64,000 bases of DNA from Trebouxia sp. TZW2008 (Eukaryota; Chlorophyta; Trebouxiophyceae; Trebouxiales; Trebouxiaceae): contig BDIU01000201.1 in NCBI GenBank assembly GCA_002118135.1, positions 62,001 to 126,000 on the forward strand. The letters are read 5' to 3'. This document shows, one piece after another, positions 11,552 to 22,600 of this stretch. The position numbers were made by a program, and so were the translations under genes. How positions within the stretch are numbered: the first letter of the stretch is position 1; each line of letters begins with the position of its first letter. The notes under the pieces were generated by a model that worked only from the letters and a program-made list of their open reading frames with translations, searched no databases and was not told the origin of the DNA.

Positions 11552-13185
11552 CTACAGAATAGGCAAGGCAGCTGTACCAAGCTTGTCTGCTAGAGCAACA
11601 TGCGCTTTGACTAGGTTGGCTAAGTACATGACTAACAAAGCATCTTGCGTATTATCCTGCAACAGCGTCTCAAAGTCCTCCTTCTTGATATATGGTACAG
11701 CTGCACACGTGTCTGCAAGATATCTGCCAACAGTAATGTCACCCTTGCGCCGTCCAGCCTGCATTTACAAAGCCACAATTCTTGTCTGTTTGGCAAACGG
11801 CGCATGTGTGATGACAAGTCAGACTGTTAACAGCGTATGCAGGCAGCAGAAATGTAGAGAAGCATTGAGACTCACCACGACATCATCAACATACTGATAC
11901 GCTTTGTTGAGGGCTGTTTGTAGCCGGCTGATGGCTGTTTGCAGGTTCTCAGCTTCGCTGGGAAGCTTCTCGGTGACCTCATTCTGAAGGAGCTCAACTG
12001 CAAGCAGACATCAGCTTGTTTGCATGGAGACTGTTGCCCATATTGTAGCTGCTTCTGACTGTAACCATGCTTGTGGGCAGATCACTTGAGGTTCACAAGG
12101 CTTTGTGAGGGTTGCATTGCTTGAGGCAGCGCTGACTTGACAACACTTGACAGCACAGCATGACACACAGAGTTTCTCTTCTGGAAGGCACCAGTCATAA
12201 AGATTTGACTTACTTCCTAATCGCTCTACTTCGACAGTTCTGACTTCACAGGGAACTTGCTGAAACTCTTGCGCCAATGACGTTGCTCTGTCACCAAGAG
12301 TCAGATGCCGCGCAACATATGCACCAACATCCAGCTTGTTGTTTGTCATTGTGGTGTCTACCCTCAAATGAACCTGCAGACAGATGAGCAATGATCGCCT
12401 GAGTGATTCACCTGTTGCAATGGAACGCTGAAGCTGCGCTCAATCGTAATTCGCCTAAAGCGTAATGTCACCACTACCGACTACGCGGTAACGTAAACAA
12501 GCAAAGCAGATGTGACAATCACCAGGAGTATGCAGTGCCCCCTACAGAATTGCAACGCTTGCATGCAGGGGTAGCAACAGTCTGTTTGCAGTAAGCCCCA
12601 GCCATACCGGATTCTGACATTGTGTCTCGTAGTACATCTGAAATCTGGCATCACTGCCAGACACACCCTGACCTGTGGAATACCTGCAGCCAGGTATCAG
12701 CTGTGTCATGCCTGCTGTGCAGTCAGGCACTGGCATGCTATCCTGACTCATGTGACACAGCATCACATTAAATTGTCTTGTTGGTATTGTTTGAATACTG
12801 CTTTGACATGCAGACTCACCATCCAACTATCCTCTCCTTGGCATTTACTCTTCGCCGCAAATCAGAAAACGTTCTGTGGTGAACAATATCCATTTCCACC
12901 TGTTGTATACCATTGGTCAGTTTAATGGGCTAATGTCTGGAAACAGCTTCAAAAACAGCAGTCTACAGACTGTTTTGGTACCTGATCCATACTTTCGTTG
13001 TGCGGTACAGCATAGCACTCTCTGATATCGACAACACCCTCTGATATTGACCCTAAGAGTGTCCCAATGACTCTTTCTTTGCCCTCATTCCGTCTGATGT
13101 AGGCATCACATATCGAGAACAAGACCACCGGTTGAACCCTGACAGTGATGCTGGTCTGGCCGACTGGCAGATTGAGGGGTGCCAT
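11552..13185 (-). CDS. EIF3F: Translation initiation factor eIF3 subunit F, 282 aa
   Basis: Exons in phase: 13185-12982, 12899-12820, 12683-12608, 12373-12214, 11997-11876, 11758-11552. The N-terminal two thirds is an MPN domain: RVQPVVLFSICDAYIRR, GTLLGSISEGVVDIRECYAV, and ERIVGWYSTG. The C-terminal part has VDTTMTNNKLDVGAYVA, then a helical region ending YLANLVKAHVALADKLGTAA, typical of eIF3f. The length of 282 residues matches plant and animal orthologues (about 285-290). The His/Asp metal ligands of catalytic JAMM proteases are absent, as usual for this subunit. It acts in the cytosolic eIF3 complex that recruits the 40S subunit and mRNA. Its introns carry no obvious exon-edge copies, unlike the long genes here. 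Confidence 0.95.
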
Positions 13186-13401
13186 CTCACCAAGCGATCT
13201 ACACGATCTGACGACTACACAACGCGTCGCACGTCACACATAGCGCACTTGGGCCTGTTCGATAGTACTTAGGCCGCCTGGTAGCAGCACAGCACGCAGG
13301 GTTTTGTGCTCAGCATAGGGTTTAAGGCGGATTGACGCAGAGCACCACAGTGCGGTCTTCGATCGAGCTGAGCTGTACCGCACTCACGAACAGCGGCAGT
13401 C
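13186..13401. promoter_or_regulatory. Shared divergent promoter region
   Basis: Only 216 bp separate the eIF3f start (-) and the bS20 start (+). The stretch is relatively CpG-rich (CGATCTACACGATCTGACGA and onwards). Bidirectional use is inferred from spacing. Confidence 0.6.
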
Positions 13402-14095
13402 ATGGCGTGCTCGTTGTGTGGAGCGATGAGCGGCATGTCTTTGGCTAGCAGAACTCAAACTTCCGCCAGACCTGCGCAGGTGCCCTTCGGATCAACCATA
13501 AGCTTGCGGGGTCGAGCCCTTCAAGGTAGGTCAAGCGTGGACAATGTTGGTGTGTGTTTGCCAGGAGTGAGTCCGCACTAACGCGTTCGCTGTGCGCGAC
13601 AGGCACAAGTTTCAGCAGAGTCACTGCCAGAGCAACCTTCCAAGTTGTGGCAAAGCAAAACTCGCTGAAGCGGATAAAAACCAATGAGCGAAACCGACAG
13701 CAAAACAAGTCTCGCAAGTCAGCTATCACTACCAGAATGAGAAAGGTGCAACACTGCTTTGTTGGCCAGTTCTGCCTCTGCTTTCTTGGCTACGGTTGCC
13801 TGGCAGTCTGCTCTCATGCGAGAAATCGTTCTCCCTGCCTAGCGCTTGCCTCTTATGCCCTGTGCTTTCATTTCTACAGGTGGTCAAGGCTGTTGAAGAG
13901 CAAATGATGGACCTGCCCACATCTGAGGACGCCATAAAACCCATCGAGAAGTTGATATCAGAGGCTTACCAGGAAATTGACAAGGCTGTTGGCAAAGGCG
14001 CGCTGCATCTGAACACTGGTGCCAGACGAAAGGCAAAGCTAGCAGCTGCCAAAAAGCATCTTCTAGTCACAGCTGGCTTGTATACCCCTCAATAG
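13402..14095 (+). CDS. PRPS20: Plastid ribosomal protein bS20 precursor, 160 aa
   Basis: Exons in phase: 13402-13525, 13603-13745, 13880-14095. The first 65 or so residues are Ser/Arg/Ala-rich with few acidic residues, a typical transit peptide (start MACSLCGAMSG). The mature part begins near NSLKRIKTNERNRQQNKS, the hallmark N-terminus of bacterial-type S20, followed by RKSAITTRMRKVVKAVEE, then an alpha-helical hairpin region ending in GARRKAKLAAAKKHL. bS20 binds 16S rRNA in the 30S body. A bacterial-type S20 behind a long presequence points to the plastid ribosome; a mitochondrial one is less likely because S20 is usually lost there. Confidence 0.93.
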
Positions 14096-15090
14096 CTTCC
14101 AGCTGAACACACAACATAGCACACAAATGCAGACTTGCTTGCAAGACTGTGCTATCAGACGCTACTTACAGAGCGTTGACACAGACAAGGCTTCTACCTT
14201 GCTGCTTGCCCTCATGTACTGTTTGAGACTACAAGCTGATAGCAAGCCAGGTCCGACCTGCAGCACTCTGTTTCTGTGCACGCTTACTGGTGCTGCAAAG
14301 TTCCTCGCAGCAGCAATTTTGGCCTTATAGAGCAGGATGTCTACCAATTAGTATGCATGCTGCACACTAGATAGTTGTTGCCTCTGACCATTTGTGCTGA
14401 CATTGACACATTCTGTGAGATTGATCCTGAAGGCAGGGCTGAGGTTTCCCCACTGTCATGACATACACAGTGTGTAATCATCATCAATGTCCTTTGCAAA
14501 TGAGAGCACGTTGGTGGGGTCATGGCCTTGTGAGCAAATGGTTCAGGTCTCAGATGACGACTCATCTGTAGCAAGATCTAAGGCCGTGCATACTTAATCA
14601 ATGCCTGGTGCGGTCCTGTCATTACACAGTGCATCAGGGGTCAAGGATTCTGGGCACGATGCACAGTGTTCAGAACCATATGTCTAATGAGGGGAAGTGC
14701 CAATTGACCAAGAAAATCTTGCAGCACATTTCTAGGTACAAAGACAGCCACACATCACATAGGCAGCAGTGCATACCCTGCACACATCTCATCCTGCTGT
14801 TAAGAATGACTTGAAAGCCTCAGATCTCACGCAGCAAGATGTGCTGAATATGCTACACATGCTACAGCAGACTATACTTGTTGACAACAGACAAACAGTT
14901 ATTGTGTATACAACACCTTGCAACTTACTCACTGTCAGCAATAGGCACAAACATCGGGAAACTCATCCCATGTTGACAATAGTATCAAACAGATGCTTTC
15001 AAACCATGTCTGTCGCAGATTCTCTCATGCCCAGGTGACCCTTGAGTCTCAAGCCATTTCTGCAGGATACCATAGCAGCAGGCTGATGCT
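14096..15090. other. Convergent intergenic region
   Basis: Nearly 1 kb between the 3' ends of bS20 (+) and acetate kinase (-). Only scattered short reading frames occur. I see no gene, RNA or repeat that I can support. Confidence 0.5.
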
Positions 15091-18000
15091 CTACTTTGTT
15101 TGTATGACCTCCACTGTTTGTTGGGCTATTGACAGCTCCTCATCAGTTGGAATCACCAAAACCTTCACTAAAGAATCGTCCGTCTGGATTTCACCTGGCT
15201 TGCCGATATATTGCTGATTCTTGCTTTCATCCACAGAGACTCCAAAGTTCTGCAGCAAAAATAAGGCTATTCTTGGCAAGTCATTCTGTTAGTAGTGGCT
15301 CAAGTGGACAACATTGGTCTGTACACTGCAACTCTAACAGAAACGGTCTCTGCTTCACCATGCATTGTAATGCTGACGTACTGTTGACCATGGTTTGGCT
15401 GTCACAGACCACAATCAGCAAAACTCAGGTCCAAGAACACACAAACAATATGCAACTCTAAATTCTGATACAAAGATGCTGATGCTCAGCTGCATATGAC
15501 ACAGACTGCAGCTACAGGACGTAAGCATTGATGCTGAAACCAGAATCCCTACCTCAAGGTCAGCAAGCAGCAACTTGCGCACAGGTGGGGAATTCTCTCC
15601 TGCACCCGCTGACATGATAATGGCATCAACCTGTCCCTTCAGGTGCACCAGATACGCTCCAATGTATTTCCTGATGCGATGTACAAACACCTGCATACCA
15701 CTCATAATGCTGCAAGCTTGCTGTTTCAAGTTTGCCATCTGCTGACTTTGCCGTCTCAGTGAAAGTGACGGGTACCTTGTGTTCAGCGTCCCACAAAGCA
15801 GTACGTTTCTGCAGCAGCAGACATCAGCAGCGACGACAAAGGTTGTGCCAGATACTTGGTTGCAATCAGGCCTCTACCACCCCCGCTTTCCCCTGGGGAG
15901 AGCACACAAAACCGCGCACGGTCGAAGGTCGTGCGCGGGCACCCCACACAAATTTGCCTCAATAACAGTACAATACTGGTGTAGCCCACACAAACTGCCC
16001 TGCAAACCCCCACAAATCTGCACACATAGTGTGGGCAACCCCCGACTTCTCAGAGTCCCTGTAGAGGCCTGGTTGCAATGTCAGAGCATATAGCAACGCA
16101 TGCTTACACCAAAAACTCCATTTCAGAATGATGGCAGGCAACGCAGGGTGTTCAGATTGAAGCATTGACAGTTGTGTGACGACTTTGTAAAAGCACAGGA
16201 GTCCGGGCAAGTGAAGTGGAGCAAAGGCTCACATTGCCAAATGTGCTCTTTCATTTCCTTTTGCTGACTCTGCCAAGATGGCGCCTAAGTCTGATATTTG
16301 CCAGGGTGTTATCAATTCTCATTATAGCAAAAGCTCAAAATCACTTGATGACAGGAAATGAAGGGTGTTCACTTCAAGTCATTGTCCAACAAATGTGGAC
16401 TGGCACAGGTTTACATGCAGGCGAAGGTGTAAGAGCAAGGAAGAACAGAAAGATGAGAAAGGGGATACGGAGCGCAAACTCACGTTCATGGCCAGATTTG
16501 CTCTTTCATTTCCGTTTGCTGACTCTTCCAGGATAGCTCGAATGTCACTTTTGCCAGAAAGACCAAGGAGACCGCTCTCCTTGTTCATCAGCTTGTCCAC
16601 TTCTTGAGGGCCCTTTCCCGTCACATTTTGAATGTGTAAAACAACTGCTGGATCAAGGTCCCCGCATCTTGTGCCCATGACTAACCTGTGAAGCAACATG
16701 CTGTTGCTCTGTCTGCGTAACACACGCTTACTCAAATTATAGCTCGGCAACGCTGCTTATTTTCATGGAGAGCAAAATCATTATTCAATTACTGAGGGCT
16801 GTTGTTATGGTTGCAAATGTGCAGTTGATGTACACACTAGTTGCATGCTGTATGCCGTCAACTGGCATGCCTGCTGGTCTCCACAGAAGCAGCTTTTGAT
16901 CCACGAGCAACTCGTACTGCATGAGCACCAAAATGCACCATTGCAACAAGTATCATGCTTTCACAACAGTGCAGCAGGTTTGCAGTGTGTTGTACTGCAG
17001 ACGATTCCCTCCACAGTACCCAGGCCACAGTGAAAGCCAGTAACTGACCCATGAGTTCCTCATGCATGCATCCCACAAAGCTGGTTCATTTATTGGTGGG
17101 CGCAATCCCTGTACCAGGCGCCACAGTGCTAGTACAGGCCAGGCAGTGTCAATGCATCCGTAAGACAAACTGAAGTAAGCTCTTACCCCTCAAGAGGCGT
17201 CAAGCCCATGCTGGTATCAATACATTTGCCCTTTTCAATAGCACACATACTGGCACCAGCACCTGCACTCTGCCACGCATCAGCCTGAATTGCAGCTTGT
17301 TATGACATGAGTCACACTGCACGTGCTGCTGCACGAACACTTTTGCATGACAAACAGGCTACACACTAATGCTATGTTGGATATTTAGAGCGGGGGCCAC
17401 AGTGGTATTAATTAGAGCATCAAATGCAACCCAGCCGGTTGCAGGGGTAATTGCTGAGCATGACAATTTTGTAGACCACAGCAGAAGTGCAGTTTCCCGT
17501 TGTCACAAAGAATGGTTTATGTTATGCATTGGCAAAAAGTATGTGTATGTTATGGCATAAAGAAAGGTGCGGTTTGTACCTATGTGGCATGCAATGAGAT
17601 TCAACTCGCCCTCGGGCTTATTGAGCAGTTGGCTGGCTTGGCGTAGTAGGTATAGGTAGCTCGTTCCATGAAAGCCGTACTTGCGCACCGCATGCTTCTC
17701 ATACAGCTCGTATGGCAGAGCATACATGTATGCGTGCGATGGCATGGTTTGATGAAAAGCTGTGTCAAACACTGCTACCTGCAATGGAATCATGACGAGT
17801 GTGAGACATGCCGCACTGCACTCTTCTCATACAGCTCATATGGTAGAGCGCACAGGTATGCGTGCGGCCGCATGCTTTGGTGGAAGGCTGTGTCAAACAC
17901 TGCTACCTGCAATGAAAGTCATAGTGAGTGTGAGACCTGTCACACTGCATTCTTCTTATACAGCTCGTATGGCAGAGCGTACGTGTATGCGTGCAGTCGC

Positions 18001-19256
18001 ATACTTTGGTGGAAGGCTGTGTCAAACACTGCTACCTGCAATGAAAGTCATAGTGAGTGTGAGACCTGTCACACTGCATTCTTCTCATACAGCTTGTATG
18101 GCAGAGCGTACATGTATGCGTGCAGCCACATGGTTTGGTGGAAGGCTGTGTCAAAAGACTGCTACCTGCAACAATTGTCACAATGGTTGCATTGTTGGCA
18201 TAAGTGCTGGGTTTATGTGGCCAAAGTGCTGTCTCGCCGTGCCGTCTGCAATCTGAAGAAACGTGGCTGCATGCATGTACTGTGCTGCCCATATGCATTT
18301 CAGAATTTGCAGCGATCATCAGGAATGTTATGCTATGCCATGATGCCAGGGCAATTAGCCTGATGGTGCAGACAAGCAGCTGTGCATTCCTTGGCAAGGG
18401 CATCATGGGGGCACCCGGCGGGGGAAGGGGGGGGGGCATGAGGGGGCTATGAGCACAAGCGTGATTGCAAGTCCAGCTGAACTCTTTAAGATTTGTGCCT
18501 GCTACAGTACAAACGATCATCCTCTTACAGGTGATGGCAGCATTGAGGCATTGCATGCGTGCCCAGCAGCATGCACTTCATTGCACAGGGTCTAAAATTG
18601 TTCAAATTTGCTAACAGTTTTGAACGCCGACCTGTGGCTGTCCAGGGAATATAGAAGTGGCTGCTGTGATGCCCTGCAGGTTGGCAGGGTTGTGTAAGGG
18701 AGCTAGGGCTGCAGCGTCTTTGATGAGCTTCTTGATCTCAGGAGTGACCAGCATTGCTTTAGCCACATCCTTGCCGTGCACCACTCTGTGACCGATTGCA
18801 CTGACTTGCTTTCTGACAGAGCTGGAGTAAGCGTCTTGCAGGTAGTTCATGGCTACATCCAGAGCAGCTGTATGGTCTGGCACGCCTTCCTTGTGAGTCG
18901 ATTTGCCTTTATTGTCGCCACTGAGGATGTTGCCCACAAGCTGCAGTGCAGATGGCTTTGGGTTTGAAAAGGCAGTGGCGGAGGTGCAGTCGCGAATGCT
19001 TCACAAATCGGCACATGCATTGGCCAATGTGCATATGATACCAAAGAGCTGTGCGTAGTGAGAAGCTGCAGTAGCCGTTGTTGGGTGCGTCTCTCCAGAC
19101 GCATGCATGGCCGTTTACCTGCGAGTTGGCAGTGTCGCCGATACGTTCGATCAACCCGCTGACAGAAGCCACCAGCTGGCTTTTAGCCTGATCGAACAGC
19201 TTGAATTTCAGTGATGAGCTTCCCGCATTTAGCACAAGCACCTTGCTTGATGCCAT
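15091..19256 (-). CDS. ACK: Acetate kinase, 406 aa
   Basis: Exons in phase: 19256-19119, 18940-18632, 17778-17580, 17262-17187, 16685-16484, 15690-15553, 15249-15091. It catalyses ATP + acetate to ADP + acetyl phosphate. Family landmarks appear in order: [24 protein letters not shown] (substrate Arg), [13 protein letters not shown] (catalytic Asp), [13 protein letters not shown] (catalytic His), [31 protein letters not shown] (catalytic Arg and Asp), and [13 protein letters not shown] (Mg-binding Glu). The canonical HLGNG loop reads HIGAG, so its Asn is Ala. The protein starts at the first beta-strand with no presequence, so a cytosolic location is the simplest reading. Exon 3 has three degenerate upstream copies, and a hAT MITE sits in the intron after exon 5. 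It is head to head with phosphate acetyltransferase. Confidence 0.95.
15867..16071. mobile_element. hAT-type MITE, 205 bp, with perfect 8-bp target duplication
   Basis: The ends are an imperfect terminal inverted repeat: CAGGCCTCTACC at the left and GTAGAGGCCTG at the right. GTTGCAAT flanks both sides (15859-15866 and 16072-16079), an 8-bp target-site duplication diagnostic of the hAT superfamily. There is no coding capacity. The interior is GC-rich and closely related to the copy at 35713-35920. It sits in an intron of acetate kinase. Confidence 0.85.
16232..16307 (-). repeat. Decayed copy of acetate kinase exon 5 end
   Basis: Matches about 16490-16565 (encoding the [19 protein letters not shown] region) with many substitutions. 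It lies just downstream of the real exon in the gene's direction. Confidence 0.7.
17779..18165 (-). repeat. Three tandem partial copies of acetate kinase exon 3
   Basis: Units about 128-129 bp apart, marked by TGTGT(C)AAA near 17889, 18018 and 18147 against 17761 in the real exon. Each carries the acceptor and the first 30 or so codons ([10 protein letters not shown] through ALPYELYEK). None contains the following GFHGTS segment or the exon's own donor. The nearest copy is open ([10 protein letters not shown]), the middle one ends in a stop after KKNAV, and the farthest has an extra T that shifts the frame. Confidence 0.85.
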
Positions 19257-19682
19257 TGCTTGATTGCTTCGGCAACGTGTCTACTATGAGAGCGCCAACT
19301 TTAGGTCACCAGCGCCCATAAATCGTGCAGCATCGCGCTGTCGGCAGCGCGCTTTGATGGCCTTGGCAGGCTATGTCATTGCGCAGCGCCATCATGCCGT
19401 TGCAGCAATGCATGCAGAGCGTAGCATGTGCTGAGCTGACATGTCGAGTAGTCACAGCTAGACGCAAAGTACAAAGTCTCCGAAAGCAGCCTTGACTCCA
19501 CCGCGTTCGGACTGAGACGCTTTGGGAGAAGCTCTCGCAGTCGATGCAAATGGTTGTGCAGCTCGACTGTTGTGCTCGGCAGCCGATGCCTTGATCCCCC
19601 AGTGCAAACGTGTTTCGGGCTGCATCGTTGACTGTAGCGCCGTGAATATCGAAAAGGCGATTGATCGACATCAGTGACGAAG
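19257..19682. promoter_or_regulatory. Shared divergent promoter of acetate kinase and phosphate acetyltransferase
   Basis: 426 bp between the two start codons, with CpG density higher than in the flanking introns. The arrangement would allow coordinated expression of the two enzymes of the acetyl-CoA/acetate pathway. No specific binding site is claimed. Confidence 0.6.
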
Positions 19683-22600
19683 ATGCCACTCGCAATGCTA
19701 GTTTCTGCGGTTCGCCGATCACGGATCGATTCATACTCACTTCATGCCAGGTAACACTCAGGCCTGTCAACGCAACTCTTAACCATGCAGCATGCGCTTG
19801 CCATCCGTTCCTTCACGAGTGCTGTGGAGCGTGCCAGCACCGTCTAAAACGACAATTCAAACGACTATGATACTAGCAATCGTATGACCAGTGTTACGTT
19901 ACCGTTGGCGAAACGTCTGCAGCCAAAGATGCCTGGCATGCAGGCTGCTTGGTTTGCATGAAAGCAGCAGTCAGCATGCAGAGGCACGAGCTTTGGGACA
20001 TATACGTTGCTTTTCCAACACAAGGACATTGCAAGAGGCAAAGCAAGCTCCTGGCATCTATGTTGCCAACATTGAGGGCAGGCAGAACAGCTCACCAATA
20101 CTGCTAGGTTTGGCAGATTACTTTGAAAGGCATCTCAGCAGTGTTGGATTCTTTCAGCCAGTAAGTCCAGGAACATCATGTGTGCTTTCCTTTGAGCTGC
20201 GGATCTCTATTTTGGATGTCAACATGCTGTCTGATTGTAGGTGGCAGGACAACCATTTCCAAATTCTAGTACTGGTCTGTCACGGCATATAGAACTGTGA
20301 GTAATCTGCAAGGCCAGCCCAATCCTTGCTTTGTTTCAATTCTGGAGGCAGAATTGTCTCATGCATGCCTGTACCTTGTGAGCTGGTTGGAACATGCCTG
20401 TTCTGTTGCGATTTCAGCTGCTGTGCACAGAAGCAGGAGGATGCATAGCATGCTGATACACATGGCAACTTCTGCTGTGATCAAGCATCATGATGTCAAT
20501 GTCAATCTTTGTCTCAACTCTCATTGTCCCGTCCGCACCCACCCGACCCCCCTCCAACCCCACAACCCCTGCCCCCCACCCCACTTCTGTACTGTCAGCA
20601 CCCACCATGCACTGCTGCTGCAGAATGCAAAGCACTGTCAATATGCATTCTTCTTCACCGACCACTCGGCCCCCTTCACACACTCCACCTCCCTTCCCCC
20701 CGGCCCCAAAACTCTTCACCAACAGCCCGACCCCTTCACACACTCCCCCTCCTCCCCCTGCCCCCCTTTGCCAGACCCCTTGCGCTTACCATGCACTGCT
20801 GCTACAGAATGAGGAGCGCTTTCAACATGAAATCAGACGCCTCGCAGCAGTCAGGCATCTCCTCCAAGGAAGCTGCCAACCTGTTGTCCACTGGTCAAGT
20901 AGACGAGCTGATGGACAGGATCTACAACAAGTATGTGGAGTACAGACAGCAGCATGACCTGGTGGTGGTGGAAGGACTGACAGGGCTTGAGGGTCTTGGC
21001 AATGTGAATGAGCTGAATGCCAAAGTGGCGGCTACTCTTGAGACGCCGGTGCTGCTTGTGCTTGACAGTCGCACAAAGGAGGGCTTCAGCTCAGCCAGTG
21101 ATCTTGCGAATTCTGTGGTAGGCAAACCAGCTTCAGTTGATTGCTAAGAAGAGCTGCAGCCAAGATGACGCTGCTTTGTTGAGTTGATGTGACTGCCAAC
21201 GCCATGCAACCCCTGACAGTCTAAAAGCTGTGCATTTGAGTGGCAAGCAGACCTACAGTCAGGCTAGTGCTGCTCTGTGAGGGTTGGTGCTGAACAAAGA
21301 TTTAAGCCATGCAATGCCATTCCATGCAGTCCCTGATAGAGTCAGGATCTCCTTTGCTTTGCAGTTGATGGGCAAGGGATCAAACTACTGCTGCTCTATT
21401 GAGTTTTGCATCACCTGCTCGGCAAGTTAAGCTGCTGCGCAGTTGATCGGCAAGCAGAGCTATAGTCAAGCCAACGCCGCATTGTTAGGAGTGGTGCTGA
21501 ACAAGGTGGACCCTAAGGAGCACAGTATCATCAGCTCCCAGGTCAAGAGCAAAGTCCACAGCGACAACTTTGCTTTTGCTGGCGCCATCCCATTCAATCC
21601 CCTCCTCACAACAGTCAGGTGAGTCAGGACTTATCAGTCAGAAATGACAGCCATGGCTTACTATTGCTTCTGACTGCAAGCCTGTATTGAGGCAACTTTG
21701 CCCATGGTCAGTTTTGAATCGTGCAGTATGTAGGCTTGAGTGATGCCCTGCTGGTGCAATGTGCATGCAAAAGCTCATTGCACTCATGTCAATTTTGGTT
21801 GCACAGCATATCAGACATGCATCTTAGACGAAGTCTAAATCTGCGCCTTTTGATGGTTGCCTCACTTGCTAGGTTGCTGTGCATTCAATAGGATTACAAG
21901 TAATGGTGCATACTTGCCGGTATGTTATTAACTTTCTGTGCGCTGAAAGAGATACAAGCAGATGCTGAGTTGAAGCTGGTGCTGGATCAAAGGCTTTTCT
22001 TTTGTGCAGTCAAATCCTGAGTTACAGCCCATAGCTGCCTGTAGGCTGAATGAGGTGAAGGCAGCTCTGGGGTTTAAATTGCTGTGTGGCCAAAACAACA
22101 GCCTGAATTCTAAAGTGCGTGAGGTGCTAGTTGCAGCATAGCACCTTGGGATATATGCAGGGCCTCCCTGGGTCAACAAATTCTGAACAAACACAAAAGC
22201 CCCATAGCTGCCTGCAGGCTGAATGAAATGAAGGCAGCTCTAGGGTCCAAACTGCTATACGGCCAAAACGACAGCTTGGATTCTGAAGTGGACGAGGTGT
22301 TGGTTGCTTCAGAGGGCATAAATGAACTGCTGGATCATCTGCACAAGATGCAGGCCAGGCCTTTAGTCATCACCAGCAGAGACCGCACTGATGTGCTGTG
22401 GACGCTGTTGACTGCGCACAGCAATCCTGTGGGACCAAGAATTGCTGGCATTCTACTGACCTCTGAAGGCTCCGGACCCACGTAAGCACAAACTCCTTTA
22501 CCAGGAAGTGTTTTGAGGGATGAAGTATTGTCATTAGCAGCAGAGATTTGACGTGCTCGGGACATTGTTGACAGCGCACAGCAATCCAGGACCGCGCATT

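Noticed and set aside
19306..19770. 154-residue frame on the minus strand upstream of acetate kinase, considered as a targeting exon
   Set aside because: It overlaps PAT exon 1 on the other strand. Stops (TAG TAG) lie just upstream of the kinase ATG, with only a weak AG acceptor between. No in-frame join is convincing.
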